A stretch of DNA of 37,017 nt, from positions 1 through 37,017 of the forward strand of contig JAKAEO010000013.1 in the NCBI GenBank assembly GCA_021818285.1. The letters run 5' to 3'. The position numbers and the translations under genes are program-made. Of the stretch, positions 8,816 to 16,135 are shown one piece after another. The DNA is from Myxococcales bacterium. GTDB lineage: Bacteria; Myxococcota; Myxococcia; Myxococcales; Anaeromyxobacteraceae. The notes beneath the pieces were generated by a model. That model ran no database searches. It saw only the letters and a program-made list of their open reading frames with translations, and was not told the origin of the DNA. Each line of letters starts with the position of its first letter. Position 1 is the stretch's first letter.

Positions 8816-9742
8816 TCACGCGAACGGCGCGCCGGGGCCCGGCCCCGCCACCCCGTTCACCTCGACGGTGACGTGGGCGAGGTCGTCGAAGGCGGCGAGG
8901 AGCGAGCGGTAGTAGTCCGGCTCGCGGGGCCGGGCCGTCACCACCGAGACGATGGCGGCGAGGTGGCGCGGGCCGACGCGCCACACGTGCAGGTCGGCGA
9001 TGCGCGCGTCCGCGGCGGACTCGATGGCCCGGACGATGGCCTCGCGGCGCGCCGGGGGCACCTCGCCGTCGAGGAGCACCCGCCCGGTCTCCCGCAGCAG
9101 CGCCAGGGACCAGCGGGCGATCACCAGGGCGCCGACGATCCCCATGACCGGGTCCATCCAGATCCAGCCGAGGCCGCGGCCCGCGAGGAGCGCCGCGATG
9201 GCGAGCACCGAGGTGAGGGCGTCGGCCAGCACGTGCAGGTAGGCGGCCCGCAGGTTGTGGTCGTGGTGGTGATCCTGGTGGTGGCCGTGACCGGGGTCCC
9301 GCAGGAGGAGCGCGCACCCCACGTTGACCGCGAGGCCGAGCACCGCGACGGCGATGGCCTGGTCGAAGCGGATGGCCACGGGCGAGGCCAGGCGCGCGGC
9401 GCTCTCCCCGAGCACCAGCAGCGCCACCACCGCCAGGCCCACCGCGCTGGCGAAGCCGCCCAGGGCGCCGACCTTGCCCGTCCCGAAGCTGTACCGCGCG
9501 TCGCCGGCGTGGCGGCGCGCGTAGACGTAAGCGAACAGCGCCACCCCCAGCGCGGCGGCGTGGGTCCCCATGTGCCAGCCGTCGGCGAGGAGGGCCATGG
9601 AGTGGTAGGCCGTGCCGGCCACGATCTCGCCGGCCATCATCGCCAGGGTGATGCCGACCACCCACCGGGTCCGCCGCTCGCCGCGGGCCGGGACGTCGGT
9701 GCCGAAGAGGTGATGGTGCTGCCAGGGGCCGAGGTCTCGCAA
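8816..9742 (-). CDS. dmeF: Cation diffusion facilitator, DmeF-like Co/Ni efflux protein
   Basis: A 308-residue inner-membrane metal/proton antiporter of the CDF family. It has six transmembrane segments. The metal-site motif ADGWHMGTH lies in TM2 and HVLAD in TM5. A His-rich cytoplasmic loop (GHGHHQDHHHDH, about residues 151-162) stands between TM4 and TM5, and a soluble C-terminal domain follows. The N-terminal HHHLFGTD, the RRTRWVV segment and FGTGKVGALGGF are characteristic of the DmeF branch, which exports Co2+ and Ni2+. Substrate is inferred from that resemblance. The start is a TTG at 9742, chosen because GGAGG lies 9 bases upstream and the HHH motif follows at once. It is convergent with the cupredoxin gene and divergent from the OsmC operon. 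Confidence 0.88.
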   Translation of the reverse strand: MRDLGPWQHHHLFGTDVPARGERRTRWVVGITLAMMAGEIVAGTAYHSMALLADGWHMGTHAAALGVALFAYVYARRHAGDARYSFGTGKVGALGGFASAVGLAVVALLVLGESAARLASPVAIRFDQAIAVAVLGLAVNVGCALLLRDPGHGHHQDHHHDHNLRAAYLHVLADALTSVLAIAALLAGRGLGWIWMDPVMGIVGALVIARWSLALLRETGRVLLDGEVPPARREAIVRAIESAADARIADLHVWRVGPRHLAAIVSVVTARPREPDYYRSLLAAFDDLAHVTVEVNGVAGPGPGAPFA

Positions 9743-9934
9743 GGGCCGTCCTCCGAGTCGGGGCGTCGGGCGGCGAGCGCTCCGCCGGCCGGGGCGCGGG
9801 CACCGTCGCCCCCGGGATCATGTCACGCGAGCCCGCCCCGCGCCTCGCGAAGCGCTCGCCGCGGCCCTCCGGGTCGGAAAGCGCCCGGCAGGGTCTCCGG
9901 CCGCCTGCCCGCGGGGCCCCTCCGGACGCGGACG

Positions 9935-9964
9935 TTGACACGGGCTCAGTACTCAAGATAGTAC
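9935..9964 (+). promoter_or_regulatory. Sigma70-type promoter of the OsmC-DsrE-cysteine desulfurase-ArsR operon
   Basis: TTGACA (9935-9940), an 18-bp spacer and TAGTAC (9959-9964). The -35 is a perfect consensus. The -10 is weak and lies inside the inverted repeat 9948-9973, so a bound repressor would block polymerase. The 9941-9974 stretch is an A/T-rich island in otherwise very GC-rich DNA. Confidence 0.65.
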
Positions 9965-9973
9965 TTGAATACT
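9948..9973. promoter_or_regulatory. Probable ArsR-family operator
   Basis: Arms AGTACTCAAG (9948-9957) and CTTGAATACT (9964-9973) are inverted repeats matching at 9 of 10 positions around a 6-bp centre. AGTACT also recurs 12 bp apart (9948 and 9960). It covers the -10 region of this operon. Size, A/T-richness and position match operators of ArsR/SmtB repressors, and an ArsR-rhodanese protein is encoded as the last gene of the operon, so autoregulation is the likely meaning. Confidence 0.68.
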
Positions 9974-10007
9974 TCCCGCGAGCCGCGGGGCCGGAGGAGA
10001 GGACGTG

Positions 10008-10532
10008 ATGAAGCGGAACAACGTGGATCTCGCCGCCGTGGGGGCGCTCGCCGAGCGGGTGGCCCGCGAGCCGGGCGCGGCGAAGCTGCAGAAGCGCGTC
10101 GAGGGGGCCTGGAGCCACCGGGACGGCACGCCCCAGTTCACGGCGACGATCGCCCACGGGACGGCGAAGACGGTGCTGCACGCCGACATGGCGCCGCCCT
10201 TCGGCGGCGGCGGCCTCGCCCCGGACCCGCTCCAGTACCTGCTGTTCGGCCTCGCCGCCTGCTACACGGCCACGCTGGTCATGATCGCCTCGATGGAGGG
10301 CGTGGAGCTGGGCGAGGTCGGCGTGGTGGCCGAGAACGCGGTGGACGTCACCCGCGTCTTCGGCGCCGGGGATCCCCCGCTGGTGGAGCGCGTCTCGGTC
10401 CGGGTGACGGTGGGCGGCGCGGTGGACGACGCCCGGCTCGCCCGCTGGGCGCAGGCGGCGCGCGAGAAGTGCCCCTTCGCCTTCACCGTCGCCAACGCCA
10501 TCCCGCTCGAGACGCGCGTCGAGCGCGCCTGA
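10008..10532 (+). CDS. OsmC-like peroxiredoxin-fold protein
   Basis: A 174-residue OsmC/Ohr-fold protein. The two reactive Cys expected for the family are present as Cys85 (LFGLAACYTATL) and Cys155 (REKCPFAFT). DPLQYLLFGLAACY matches the helix bearing the first Cys. OsmC proteins reduce organic hydroperoxides. Many also act on persulfides, which fits the gene's place as the first member of an operon with DsrE-like, cysteine desulfurase and ArsR-rhodanese genes. Either the ATG at 10008 or the GTG at 10005 could be used, and the GGAGG at 9993-9997 suits both. It is expressed from the promoter at 9935-9964 and probably repressed at the overlapping operator. A second OsmC-like protein heads the sulfur operon at 18020. 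Confidence 0.82.
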   Translation: MKRNNVDLAAVGALAERVAREPGAAKLQKRVEGAWSHRDGTPQFTATIAHGTAKTVLHADMAPPFGGGGLAPDPLQYLLFGLAACYTATLVMIASMEGVELGEVGVVAENAVDVTRVFGAGDPPLVERVSVRVTVGGAVDDARLARWAQAAREKCPFAFTVANAIPLETRVERA

Positions 10533-10566
10533 GCCGGTCCCTTCCCTTCCCGCACCGGAGAACGAC

Positions 10567-10917
10567 GTGAAATTCCTCTTCATCCTGAACGACCCCCCGT
10601 ACGGCACCGAGCGCAGCTACAACGGCCTGCGCCTGGCCGGGAACCTCGCCACCAAGCACGAGCAGGCCGAGGTGGATGTCTTCCTCATGGGGGACGCGGT
10701 CGCCTGCGCGAAGAGCGGGCAGACGACGCCGAACGGCTATTACAACCTGGAGCGGATGCTGAAGCCGGTGCTGCGACGCGGGCGGGTCCTGCTCTGCGGC
10801 AGCTGCATGGACGCGCGGGGCCTCAAGGACGCGGAGATCGCCGAGGGGACGCGGCGCAGCACCCTCGACGAGCTCGGGCAGCTCACCGCCGCGGCGGACA
10901 AGGTGATCGTGTTCTAG
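10567..10917 (+). CDS. DsrE/DsrF-like sulfur carrier family protein
   Basis: A 116-residue cytoplasmic protein of the DsrE/DsrF-like fold. MKFLFILNDPPYGTERSYNGLRLA and VDVFLMGDAV are typical. Three Cys stand at 47, 77 and 80, and the LCGSCMDARG motif holds the Cys expected to carry sulfur as a persulfide. Relatives move sulfane sulfur between proteins. It is second in the operon: 34 bp after the OsmC-like gene and 9 bp before the cysteine desulfurase. The start is a GTG at 10567 with GGAG just upstream. A role as acceptor or donor of persulfide for the neighbouring desulfurase and rhodanese is inferred from the cluster, not shown. Confidence 0.84.
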   Translation: MKFLFILNDPPYGTERSYNGLRLAGNLATKHEQAEVDVFLMGDAVACAKSGQTTPNGYYNLERMLKPVLRRGRVLLCGSCMDARGLKDAEIAEGTRRSTLDELGQLTAAADKVIVF

Positions 10918-10926
10918 GATCGGGCC

Positions 10927-12054
10927 ATGGAGCCCCGCGTCTACCTCGACTTCAACGCCAGCACGCCCATCGCCCCGGGCGTGGCGGAGGCGATGCGGCC
11001 CTTCCTCTCCGACGCCTACGGCAACCCCTCCAGCCCGCACTGGGCCGGCGCGCCGGCCCGGGCCGCGGTGGAGCGGGCGCGCGGCCAGGTCGCCGGGCTC
11101 CTCGGCTGCTCCCCGGAGGAGGTCCTCTTCACCAGCGGCGGCACCGAGTCGAACAACCACGCGCTGAAGGGGGCCTTCCTCGCGAACCGCGACCGGGGCG
11201 ACCACGTCGTGACCAGCGCGGTGGAGCACCCGGCGGTCCGGGAGCCGCTGCGGTTCCTGGAGCGGCTGGGGGCCCGGGTGACGGTGGTGCCGGTGGACCG
11301 GCAGGGACGCGTCGATCCCGAGGCGGTGCGCCGCGCCATCGGCCCGCGGACCGTGCTCGTCAGCGTCATGCACGCCAACAACGAGGTGGGCACGGTGCAG
11401 CCCATCGCCGCCATCGCCCGCTTCACCCGGGAGGCGGGCGTCCTGCTCCACACCGACGCCGCCCAGAGCGTCGGCAAGATCCCGGCGCGGGTGGACGGCC
11501 TCGGCGTCGATCTGCTGTCGGTCGCCGGCCACAAGCTCCACGCGCCCAAGGGCGTGGGCGCGCTGTACGTCCGGGCCGGGACCCGCCTCGAGCCCCTGGT
11601 GCACGGCGCCGGCCACGAGCGGGGGCGGAGGGCCGGCACCGAGAACGTCCTCCTCGACGTGGGCCTGGGCGAGGCCTGCTGGATCGCCGGCGACCAGGTG
11701 GGGATGGCGAGCGTGCGCCTGCTGCGGGACCGCTTCGAGGCCGCGCTGACGACCCTGCTCGGCGACCGCCTGACCGTGAACGGCGGCGAGGCGGAGCGGC
11801 TGCCAAACACGGCCAGCGTGAACTTCGTGGGCCGCTCCGGCGCCGAGCTCCTGGCCGCGCTCCCGGGCGTCGCCGCCTCGACCGGCTCCGCCTGCCACGC
11901 CGGTTCGGTCGAGCTCTCCCCCGTGCTCGCGGCGATGGGCGTGCCGGAGCGGGAGGGGATGGGCGCGGTGCGCTTCAGCCTGGGCCGCACCACGACCTGG
12001 AGCGAGCTGGAGCGGGTGCTGGATCTGGTGGCGTCGGCCGTCCGGGGAGGCTGA
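10927..12054 (+). CDS. Cysteine desulfurase (NifS/IscS class)
   Basis: A 375-residue PLP-dependent enzyme that converts cysteine to alanine and holds the sulfur as an enzyme persulfide. The sequence begins with YLDFNASTPIAPGVAEAM. It has TSGGTESNNHAL, the PLP pocket HTDAAQSVGK, the Schiff-base lysine Lys203 in VAGHKLHAPKG, and the catalytic Cys323 in STGSACHAG. The flexible active-site loop is of the NifS/IscS (class I) type. No IscU or other Fe-S scaffold is nearby. The neighbours are instead DsrE-like, OsmC-like and rhodanese proteins, so it may serve sulfur trafficking or persulfide metabolism instead of general Fe-S assembly. A close relative is often called DndA or NifS, so no symbol is given. 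Confidence 0.92.
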   Translation: MEPRVYLDFNASTPIAPGVAEAMRPFLSDAYGNPSSPHWAGAPARAAVERARGQVAGLLGCSPEEVLFTSGGTESNNHALKGAFLANRDRGDHVVTSAVEHPAVREPLRFLERLGARVTVVPVDRQGRVDPEAVRRAIGPRTVLVSVMHANNEVGTVQPIAAIARFTREAGVLLHTDAAQSVGKIPARVDGLGVDLLSVAGHKLHAPKGVGALYVRAGTRLEPLVHGAGHERGRRAGTENVLLDVGLGEACWIAGDQVGMASVRLLRDRFEAALTTLLGDRLTVNGGEAERLPNTASVNFVGRSGAELLAALPGVAASTGSACHAGSVELSPVLAAMGVPEREGMGAVRFSLGRTTTWSELERVLDLVASAVRGG

Positions 12055-12081
12055 GCCCGGCGCCGGCGCGAGGGGGAACAC

Positions 12082-12879
12082 GTGAACGGATCGGCGGGGA
12101 AGGCGGCACGGACGGCGGCCGCGCCGCGCGCGGCCCGTAGCCCGGGGCGGCGGTTCAAGGACGCCATCTACGCGCAGTTCTCCCGGGTGTCGAAGGCGCT
12201 GGCGAGCCCGCACCGGATCGAGCTGCTGGAGCTGGTGGCGCAGGGGCCCCGCACCGTGGAGCGCCTCGGCCGCCTGGCCGACCTCGGCCTGGCGAACGCC
12301 TCCCAGCACCTCCAGGTCCTGCGGGAGGCCGGGCTGGTCGAGTCGACGAAGCAGGGGCTGTTCGTGACCTACCGGTTGGCCGACCCGCTGGTGGGCGAGC
12401 TGCTCCTCACCCTGCGCCGGGTCGCCGAGCGGCGCCTCGCCGAGGTCGAGCGGATCACCCGCGAGTTCCTGGCGGGCCACGGCCAGCTGGAAGAGGTGGA
12501 CGAGGCGGCGCTCCGCCGGAAGGTGCGCGGCGGGGACGTCACCCTGCTCGACGTGCGGCCGCCCGAGGAGTTCGAGGCCGGCCACATCCCGGGGGCCCTC
12601 TCCGTGCCGCTCCCCGACCTGGCCCGGCGCCTGGCCGAGCTGCCGAAGGGGCAGGAGATCGTCGCCTACTGCCGCGGCCCCTACTGCGTCCTGGCGGTCG
12701 AGGCGGTCGGGCTGCTCCGGCGGCGCGGCCTGCGGGCCCTGCGCCTCGAGGACGGCATCCTGGACTGGGCCGCGGCCGGTCACCGCCTGGAGTGCGCGGC
12801 GACGGCCTCCCGGGCGCGCTCGAATTCCCTGGCGAACCAGGCGCCGGCGCCCTCGCCGTCGCGCCGCCCCGCGAGGTAG
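12082..12879 (+). CDS. ArsR-family regulator fused to a rhodanese domain
   Basis: A 265-residue two-domain regulator. Residues 25-130 are a winged-helix ArsR domain with recognition region NASQHLQVLREAGLVESTKQG and wing VTYRLAD. Residues 135-235 are a rhodanese with active site YCRGPYC (Cys197, Cys202). The ArsR part has no Cys, so the classical ELCxC metal site is absent. Sensing of persulfide or sulfane sulfur through the rhodanese is the natural inference. It is the last gene of the operon and probably binds the inverted repeat at 9948-9973. The GTG start follows AGGGGGA. The Ser/Pro/Arg-rich tail after about residue 238 is encoded across the convergent reductase gene, a 100-bp 3' overlap. 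Confidence 0.88.
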   Translation: MNGSAGKAARTAAAPRAARSPGRRFKDAIYAQFSRVSKALASPHRIELLELVAQGPRTVERLGRLADLGLANASQHLQVLREAGLVESTKQGLFVTYRLADPLVGELLLTLRRVAERRLAEVERITREFLAGHGQLEEVDEAALRRKVRGGDVTLLDVRPPEEFEAGHIPGALSVPLPDLARRLAELPKGQEIVAYCRGPYCVLAVEAVGLLRRRGLRALRLEDGILDWAAAGHRLECAATASRARSNSLANQAPAPSPSRRPAR

Positions 12880-14528
12880 AGGCCGGCGAGCCGCGCGACC
12901 AGCTCGGGGACGCGCTCCTCGGGCACCGTCCCCGCCGGCCGGCCGAAGACCGCCCCGCCCTCGCCGGTGTGGCCGCCGAGCAGCACCTGGAAGTGGGGCG
13001 CGGCCGCGCCGTCCACCCGCCGCGTGCAGCCCTGGAGCCCGATGGCGGCGAGGTGGTGCTGGGCGCAACCGTTGGGGCAGCCGGACATCCGGACCGGGAT
13101 CGGGACGGCGCGCGCCGTCTCCGGGAGGGCGCGGCGGACCTCGTCGGCGACGCGGCGGGCCGGCTCGCGGGTGGCGGTGACGGCCAGCCGGCAGACCTCC
13201 GCACCCGGGCAGGCGCCGACGTCGGCCGCGCTCCCCGCGCCGTCCTGGCCCAGGCCGGCGGCGGCCAGGCGGGCGTGAACCGCCCCGACGTGGAGGTCGC
13301 GGACCCACCGGAGCAGGAGGTGACCGGCGCTGGTGAACCTCGCCGAACCGTCGCCGTATGCCTCCGCGAGCGCGGCGATCCCGCAGAGCTGTCCGGCCGT
13401 GACGTCGCCCCGCGGCGGCGAGACGGTGACGGTGCAGAAGCCGGGCTGGCGCTGGGGCCGGACGTTCGAGGCGCGGAACGGCCCCGGCGCCCAGGCCGGT
13501 GCCCGGCCACCGGAGGGAGCCGCGCCGCCCCGGGAGCCCGGAGGCGACTCCTCGGGGGGCCGTTCGGGGTCGAACGGCAGGCGCGGCGGGCCGGCGGCGC
13601 GCAGGCGCTCCAGCTCCGCCATCACCGCCGTCCGGAAGGGCGCGAGGCCCATGTCGCGGACCAGGAACTTGAGCCGGTTCCGCTTCCGGTCGGCGCGGTC
13701 GCCCCGCGCGTGGAAGACCCGGACCACCGCCTCGCCGAGCGCCAGGATCTCGCCGGCCGGGAGTTCCTCGACGAGCGGCTCGCCGGAAGCGCAGAGGGTC
13801 GAGGTCCCGCCCGCGGCGGTGACGGAGAAGACGCGCCGCGCCCCGGACCCCTCGCCCGAGAGGCGCGCCCGGAAGCCCAGGTCCTGGATGGCGGTGGCGG
13901 CGTGGTCCTCGGCGCACCCCTCGAAGGCCACCTTGAACTTGCGGGGGAGCGAGTCCCCCAGCGGGTGGCGAAGGAAGTGGCGCGTGAAGGCCTCGGCGTA
14001 CGGGGTCACGTCGAAGGGCTCGTCCGGCGCGATGCCGGCGAAGGGGCAGGCGACGACGTTGCGCACGGTGTTGCCGCCCGCGCCGGAGGTGGTGAGGCCG
14101 GCGCTGGCGAGGCGCCGCATCGCCGGCTCGAGGTGCGAGGGGTGGACGAAGTGGAGCTGGAAGTCCTGGCGCGTCGTCACGTGGCCGAAGCCGCGGGAGT
14201 AGAGCACGGCGACGTCGGCGAGGGCGCGCAGCTGCTCCGCGGTGGCGACGCCCTGCGGGAGCTTCACCCGCAGCATGTGGACGCCCTCCTGGCGCTGCCC
14301 GTAGGCGCCGAGCGCCACCCGCCGCGACCGCCAGGTCTCGGCGTCGAGCTCTCCCGCCTCGAACCGGCGCAGGTCGCGGGCGAAGGCGTCGATCTGGTCC
14401 GCGTCGGCGTACGACCCGTCTCGTCCGGCGCCCGAGGCGGGGACGAGGTCGATCTCGGCCGCGGCCCCGACCGCGGTTGCGGTCGGGGTCGCGGATGGGC
14501 TTTCCGTGGCGGTGGCCGGACCGGGCAT
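12780..14528 (-). CDS. Siroheme and 4Fe-4S sulfite/nitrite reductase
   Basis: A 582-residue assimilatory reductase that reduces sulfite to sulfide (or nitrite to ammonia) with six electrons, probably from ferredoxin. It has the usual duplicated architecture. The first half carries VHMLRVKLPQGVATAEQL and the ferredoxin-reductase-like HVTTRQDFQLHFV. The second half holds the cluster/siroheme ligands: CPGAEVC (Cys-x5-Cys) and GCPNGC (Cys-x3-Cys). The two halves are joined by a Pro/Gly-rich linker at about residues 322-358. Placement after cysG, yeiH and an osmC-like gene favours sulfite over nitrite. The ATG at 14528 follows GAAAGGA, 10 bp after the cysG stop. Its 3' end overlaps the ArsR-rhodanese gene by 100 bp. 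Confidence 0.88.
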   Translation of the reverse strand: MPGPATATESPSATPTATAVGAAAEIDLVPASGAGRDGSYADADQIDAFARDLRRFEAGELDAETWRSRRVALGAYGQRQEGVHMLRVKLPQGVATAEQLRALADVAVLYSRGFGHVTTRQDFQLHFVHPSHLEPAMRRLASAGLTTSGAGGNTVRNVVACPFAGIAPDEPFDVTPYAEAFTRHFLRHPLGDSLPRKFKVAFEGCAEDHAATAIQDLGFRARLSGEGSGARRVFSVTAAGGTSTLCASGEPLVEELPAGEILALGEAVVRVFHARGDRADRKRNRLKFLVRDMGLAPFRTAVMAELERLRAAGPPRLPFDPERPPEESPPGSRGGAAPSGGRAPAWAPGPFRASNVRPQRQPGFCTVTVSPPRGDVTAGQLCGIAALAEAYGDGSARFTSAGHLLLRWVRDLHVGAVHARLAAAGLGQDGAGSAADVGACPGAEVCRLAVTATREPARRVADEVRRALPETARAVPIPVRMSGCPNGCAQHHLAAIGLQGCTRRVDGAAAPHFQVLLGGHTGEGGAVFGRPAGTVPEERVPELVARLAGLYLAGRRDGEGAGAWFAREFERAREAVAAHSRR

Positions 14529-14538
14529 GGGCGTCCTT

Positions 14539-15909
14539 TCAGGTGCCGCTCGCGGCGGCGTGGCGGGATGGGCCGGCGTCTGCCGACCCGAGCGGCGGAG
14601 CGAGGGAGAGGGCGGCGACGGCGCCGACGACCAGCGTGCCGGGGAGGGCGGCGCGGTCCGGCGGCAGGGCCGCCTCCGCCAGGCCGGCCAGGGTGCCCCG
14701 CCAGGTGAAGGCGCCAGGGCCCGACGCGTCCAGGAGGACGGCCGCCGGCGTCGCGGCAGGCCAGCCCCGGGCCAGCAGCCGCGCGGAGACCGCGGCGCGC
14801 GCCTGCAGCCCCATGAGCACGACCAGCGTCAGCGACCCCGGGGCGATCCCGTCCACGATCGGGCCGAAGGCCGCCTCGGCGTGGCCCGACAGGACCGCGA
14901 AGCCGGAGGCCAGGCCCCGGTGGGTGACGGGGATCCCGGCGAGCGCCGGCGCGGCCACGGCCGAGGACACGCCGGGGACGACCTCGAAGGGCACCCCGGC
15001 GGCGGCGAGCGCCAGCGCCTCCTCGCCGCCGCGCCCGAGGACGAAGGGATCGCCGCACTTGAGCCGCACCACCCGCTTGCCGCGCCGCGCCGCCCGGACG
15101 AGCAGCCGCTCGATGGCCCGCTGCGAGGCGCCGGGCCTGCCGGCCCGCTTGCCCACCGGGACGCGGAGCGCCGCGGGGGCGAGCTCGAGGACGCCCGGCT
15201 GCAGCAGCGCGTCGTGCAGCACGACGTCGGCGTGGCGGAGCCGGTGGGCGGCCCGCCGGGTGAGGAGGCCCGGATCCCCCGGCCCCGCGCCCACCAGGGA
15301 GACGAGCCCGCGCGGCGGCGGGGGCTCCTCCGGTGCGTCCGCGCCGTACCGCTCGCCCAGCGCGCGCAGCAGCAGCGGCCGGCGGTCCGGGAGCGGCACC
15401 CGGTCGCGCCGCCAGGCTCGCCGCTCCGCCTCGGCCAGGTCCACCCACACCCCCGCCCCGGCCGGCAGCAGCGCGTCGAGCGCCTCCCGGAGGAGACCGG
15501 CCAGGGCCGGCGCCCGGCCGCCGGTGGAGACGACCACCGTCGCGTCGCCGCGCCGGACCACGCCGCCGGTGTAGGCGGTGGCCTGCTCCGGGTCGTCCAC
15601 CGCGTTCACGAGGAGGCGGCGGGCCTCCGCGGCGCGGGCCACCTCGCGGTTCACCGCGGGCGTCGCCGCCGCCACCGCCAGCCAGGCGCCGTCGAGGTCG
15701 CCGTCGCGGAACGGGCGCCGGTGGAGCTCCGCGGCGAGCGCCGCCACCTCCTCGCGGACCTCGGGCGCCACCACGACGACGCGGGCGCCGACCCCGGCGA
15801 GCTGGCGCGCCCGGGCCGCCGCCATGCGCCCCCCGCCGACCAGCAGCACGCGCCGGCCGGCGAGCTTGATGAAGAGCGGCAGCAGCGGCGCGGTCACAGG
15901 AAACCCCAT
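14539..15909 (-). CDS. cysG: Siroheme synthase, Met8-like plus CobA-like fusion (CysG type)
   Basis: A 456-residue fusion enzyme that makes siroheme from uroporphyrinogen III. The N-terminal domain (about 1-150) is the NAD-dependent precorrin-2 dehydrogenase/ferrochelatase: nucleotide motif VLLVGGGRMAAARA (21-34), and the NAVDDPEQA segment (102-110) with the family's catalytic Asp. The C-terminal domain (about 200-450) is the SAM-dependent methyltransferase with LVGAGPGDPGLL (205-216). It supplies the cofactor for the reductase encoded 10 bp downstream. Its ATG overlaps the end of the 77-aa gene by 16 bp, so translation is probably coupled. Length agrees with E. coli CysG. Confidence 0.92.
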   Translation of the reverse strand: MGFPVTAPLLPLFIKLAGRRVLLVGGGRMAAARARQLAGVGARVVVVAPEVREEVAALAAELHRRPFRDGDLDGAWLAVAAATPAVNREVARAAEARRLLVNAVDDPEQATAYTGGVVRRGDATVVVSTGGRAPALAGLLREALDALLPAGAGVWVDLAEAERRAWRRDRVPLPDRRPLLLRALGERYGADAPEEPPPPRGLVSLVGAGPGDPGLLTRRAAHRLRHADVVLHDALLQPGVLELAPAALRVPVGKRAGRPGASQRAIERLLVRAARRGKRVVRLKCGDPFVLGRGGEEALALAAAGVPFEVVPGVSSAVAAPALAGIPVTHRGLASGFAVLSGHAEAAFGPIVDGIAPGSLTLVVLMGLQARAAVSARLLARGWPAATPAAVLLDASGPGAFTWRGTLAGLAEAALPPDRAALPGTLVVGAVAALSLAPPLGSADAGPSRHAAASGT

Positions 15910-16127
15910 CCGCGCGTGTACTCCACGTGAAGCCGGTACTCGCGATCGAGGAAGCCGAGCGCCCGCAGCAGCGCCTTGGCCTCGCCGGCCTGGACCGAGG
16001 CCGACCGGGCGACGGCGCGCCCCCGGCGGGTCCGCAGGTCGAAGCCCGCCGCGGAGAGCGCGCCGGCCAGCGCGGCGCCGCGCGCGCCCTCCGCGTCGAC
16101 GGTGATCTCGAGGAGGTGGTCCACCAC
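15894..16127 (-). CDS. Unknown 77-residue protein in the siroheme/sulfite operon
   Basis: A small gene squeezed between yeiH and cysG. It starts at GTG 16127 (or GTG 16124), 8 bp after the yeiH stop, with GAGGGG directly upstream. It ends inside the first codons of cysG (16-bp overlap). The protein begins VVDHLLEITVDAEGARGAAL and ends VEYTRGWGFL. It has no Cys and no signal or membrane segment. The beta-alpha-beta look (hydrophobic strand, Ala-rich helix with LAGALSAAGFDL, then strand, then helix GEAKALLRALGFLD) is like a small ferredoxin-fold or ACT-like domain, but I do not recognise the family. Tight coupling suggests a role with the reductase or transporter. Confidence that it is real is good because coding-type composition and spacing agree. 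Confidence 0.68.
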   Translation of the reverse strand: MVDHLLEITVDAEGARGAALAGALSAAGFDLRTRRGRAVARSASVQAGEAKALLRALGFLDREYRLHVEYTRGWGFL

Positions 16128-16135
16128 GGCGCCCC

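Noticed and set aside
9820-10008. A 62-codon frame before the OsmC-like gene
   Set aside because: It has no Shine-Dalgarno, contains the promoter and operator, and composition is non-coding.
13319-13337. Sequence like the 17-bp element (GTGACCGG...GGTGAAC) in the reductase gene
   Set aside because: Wrong spacing, inside conserved coding sequence and with no promoter nearby.
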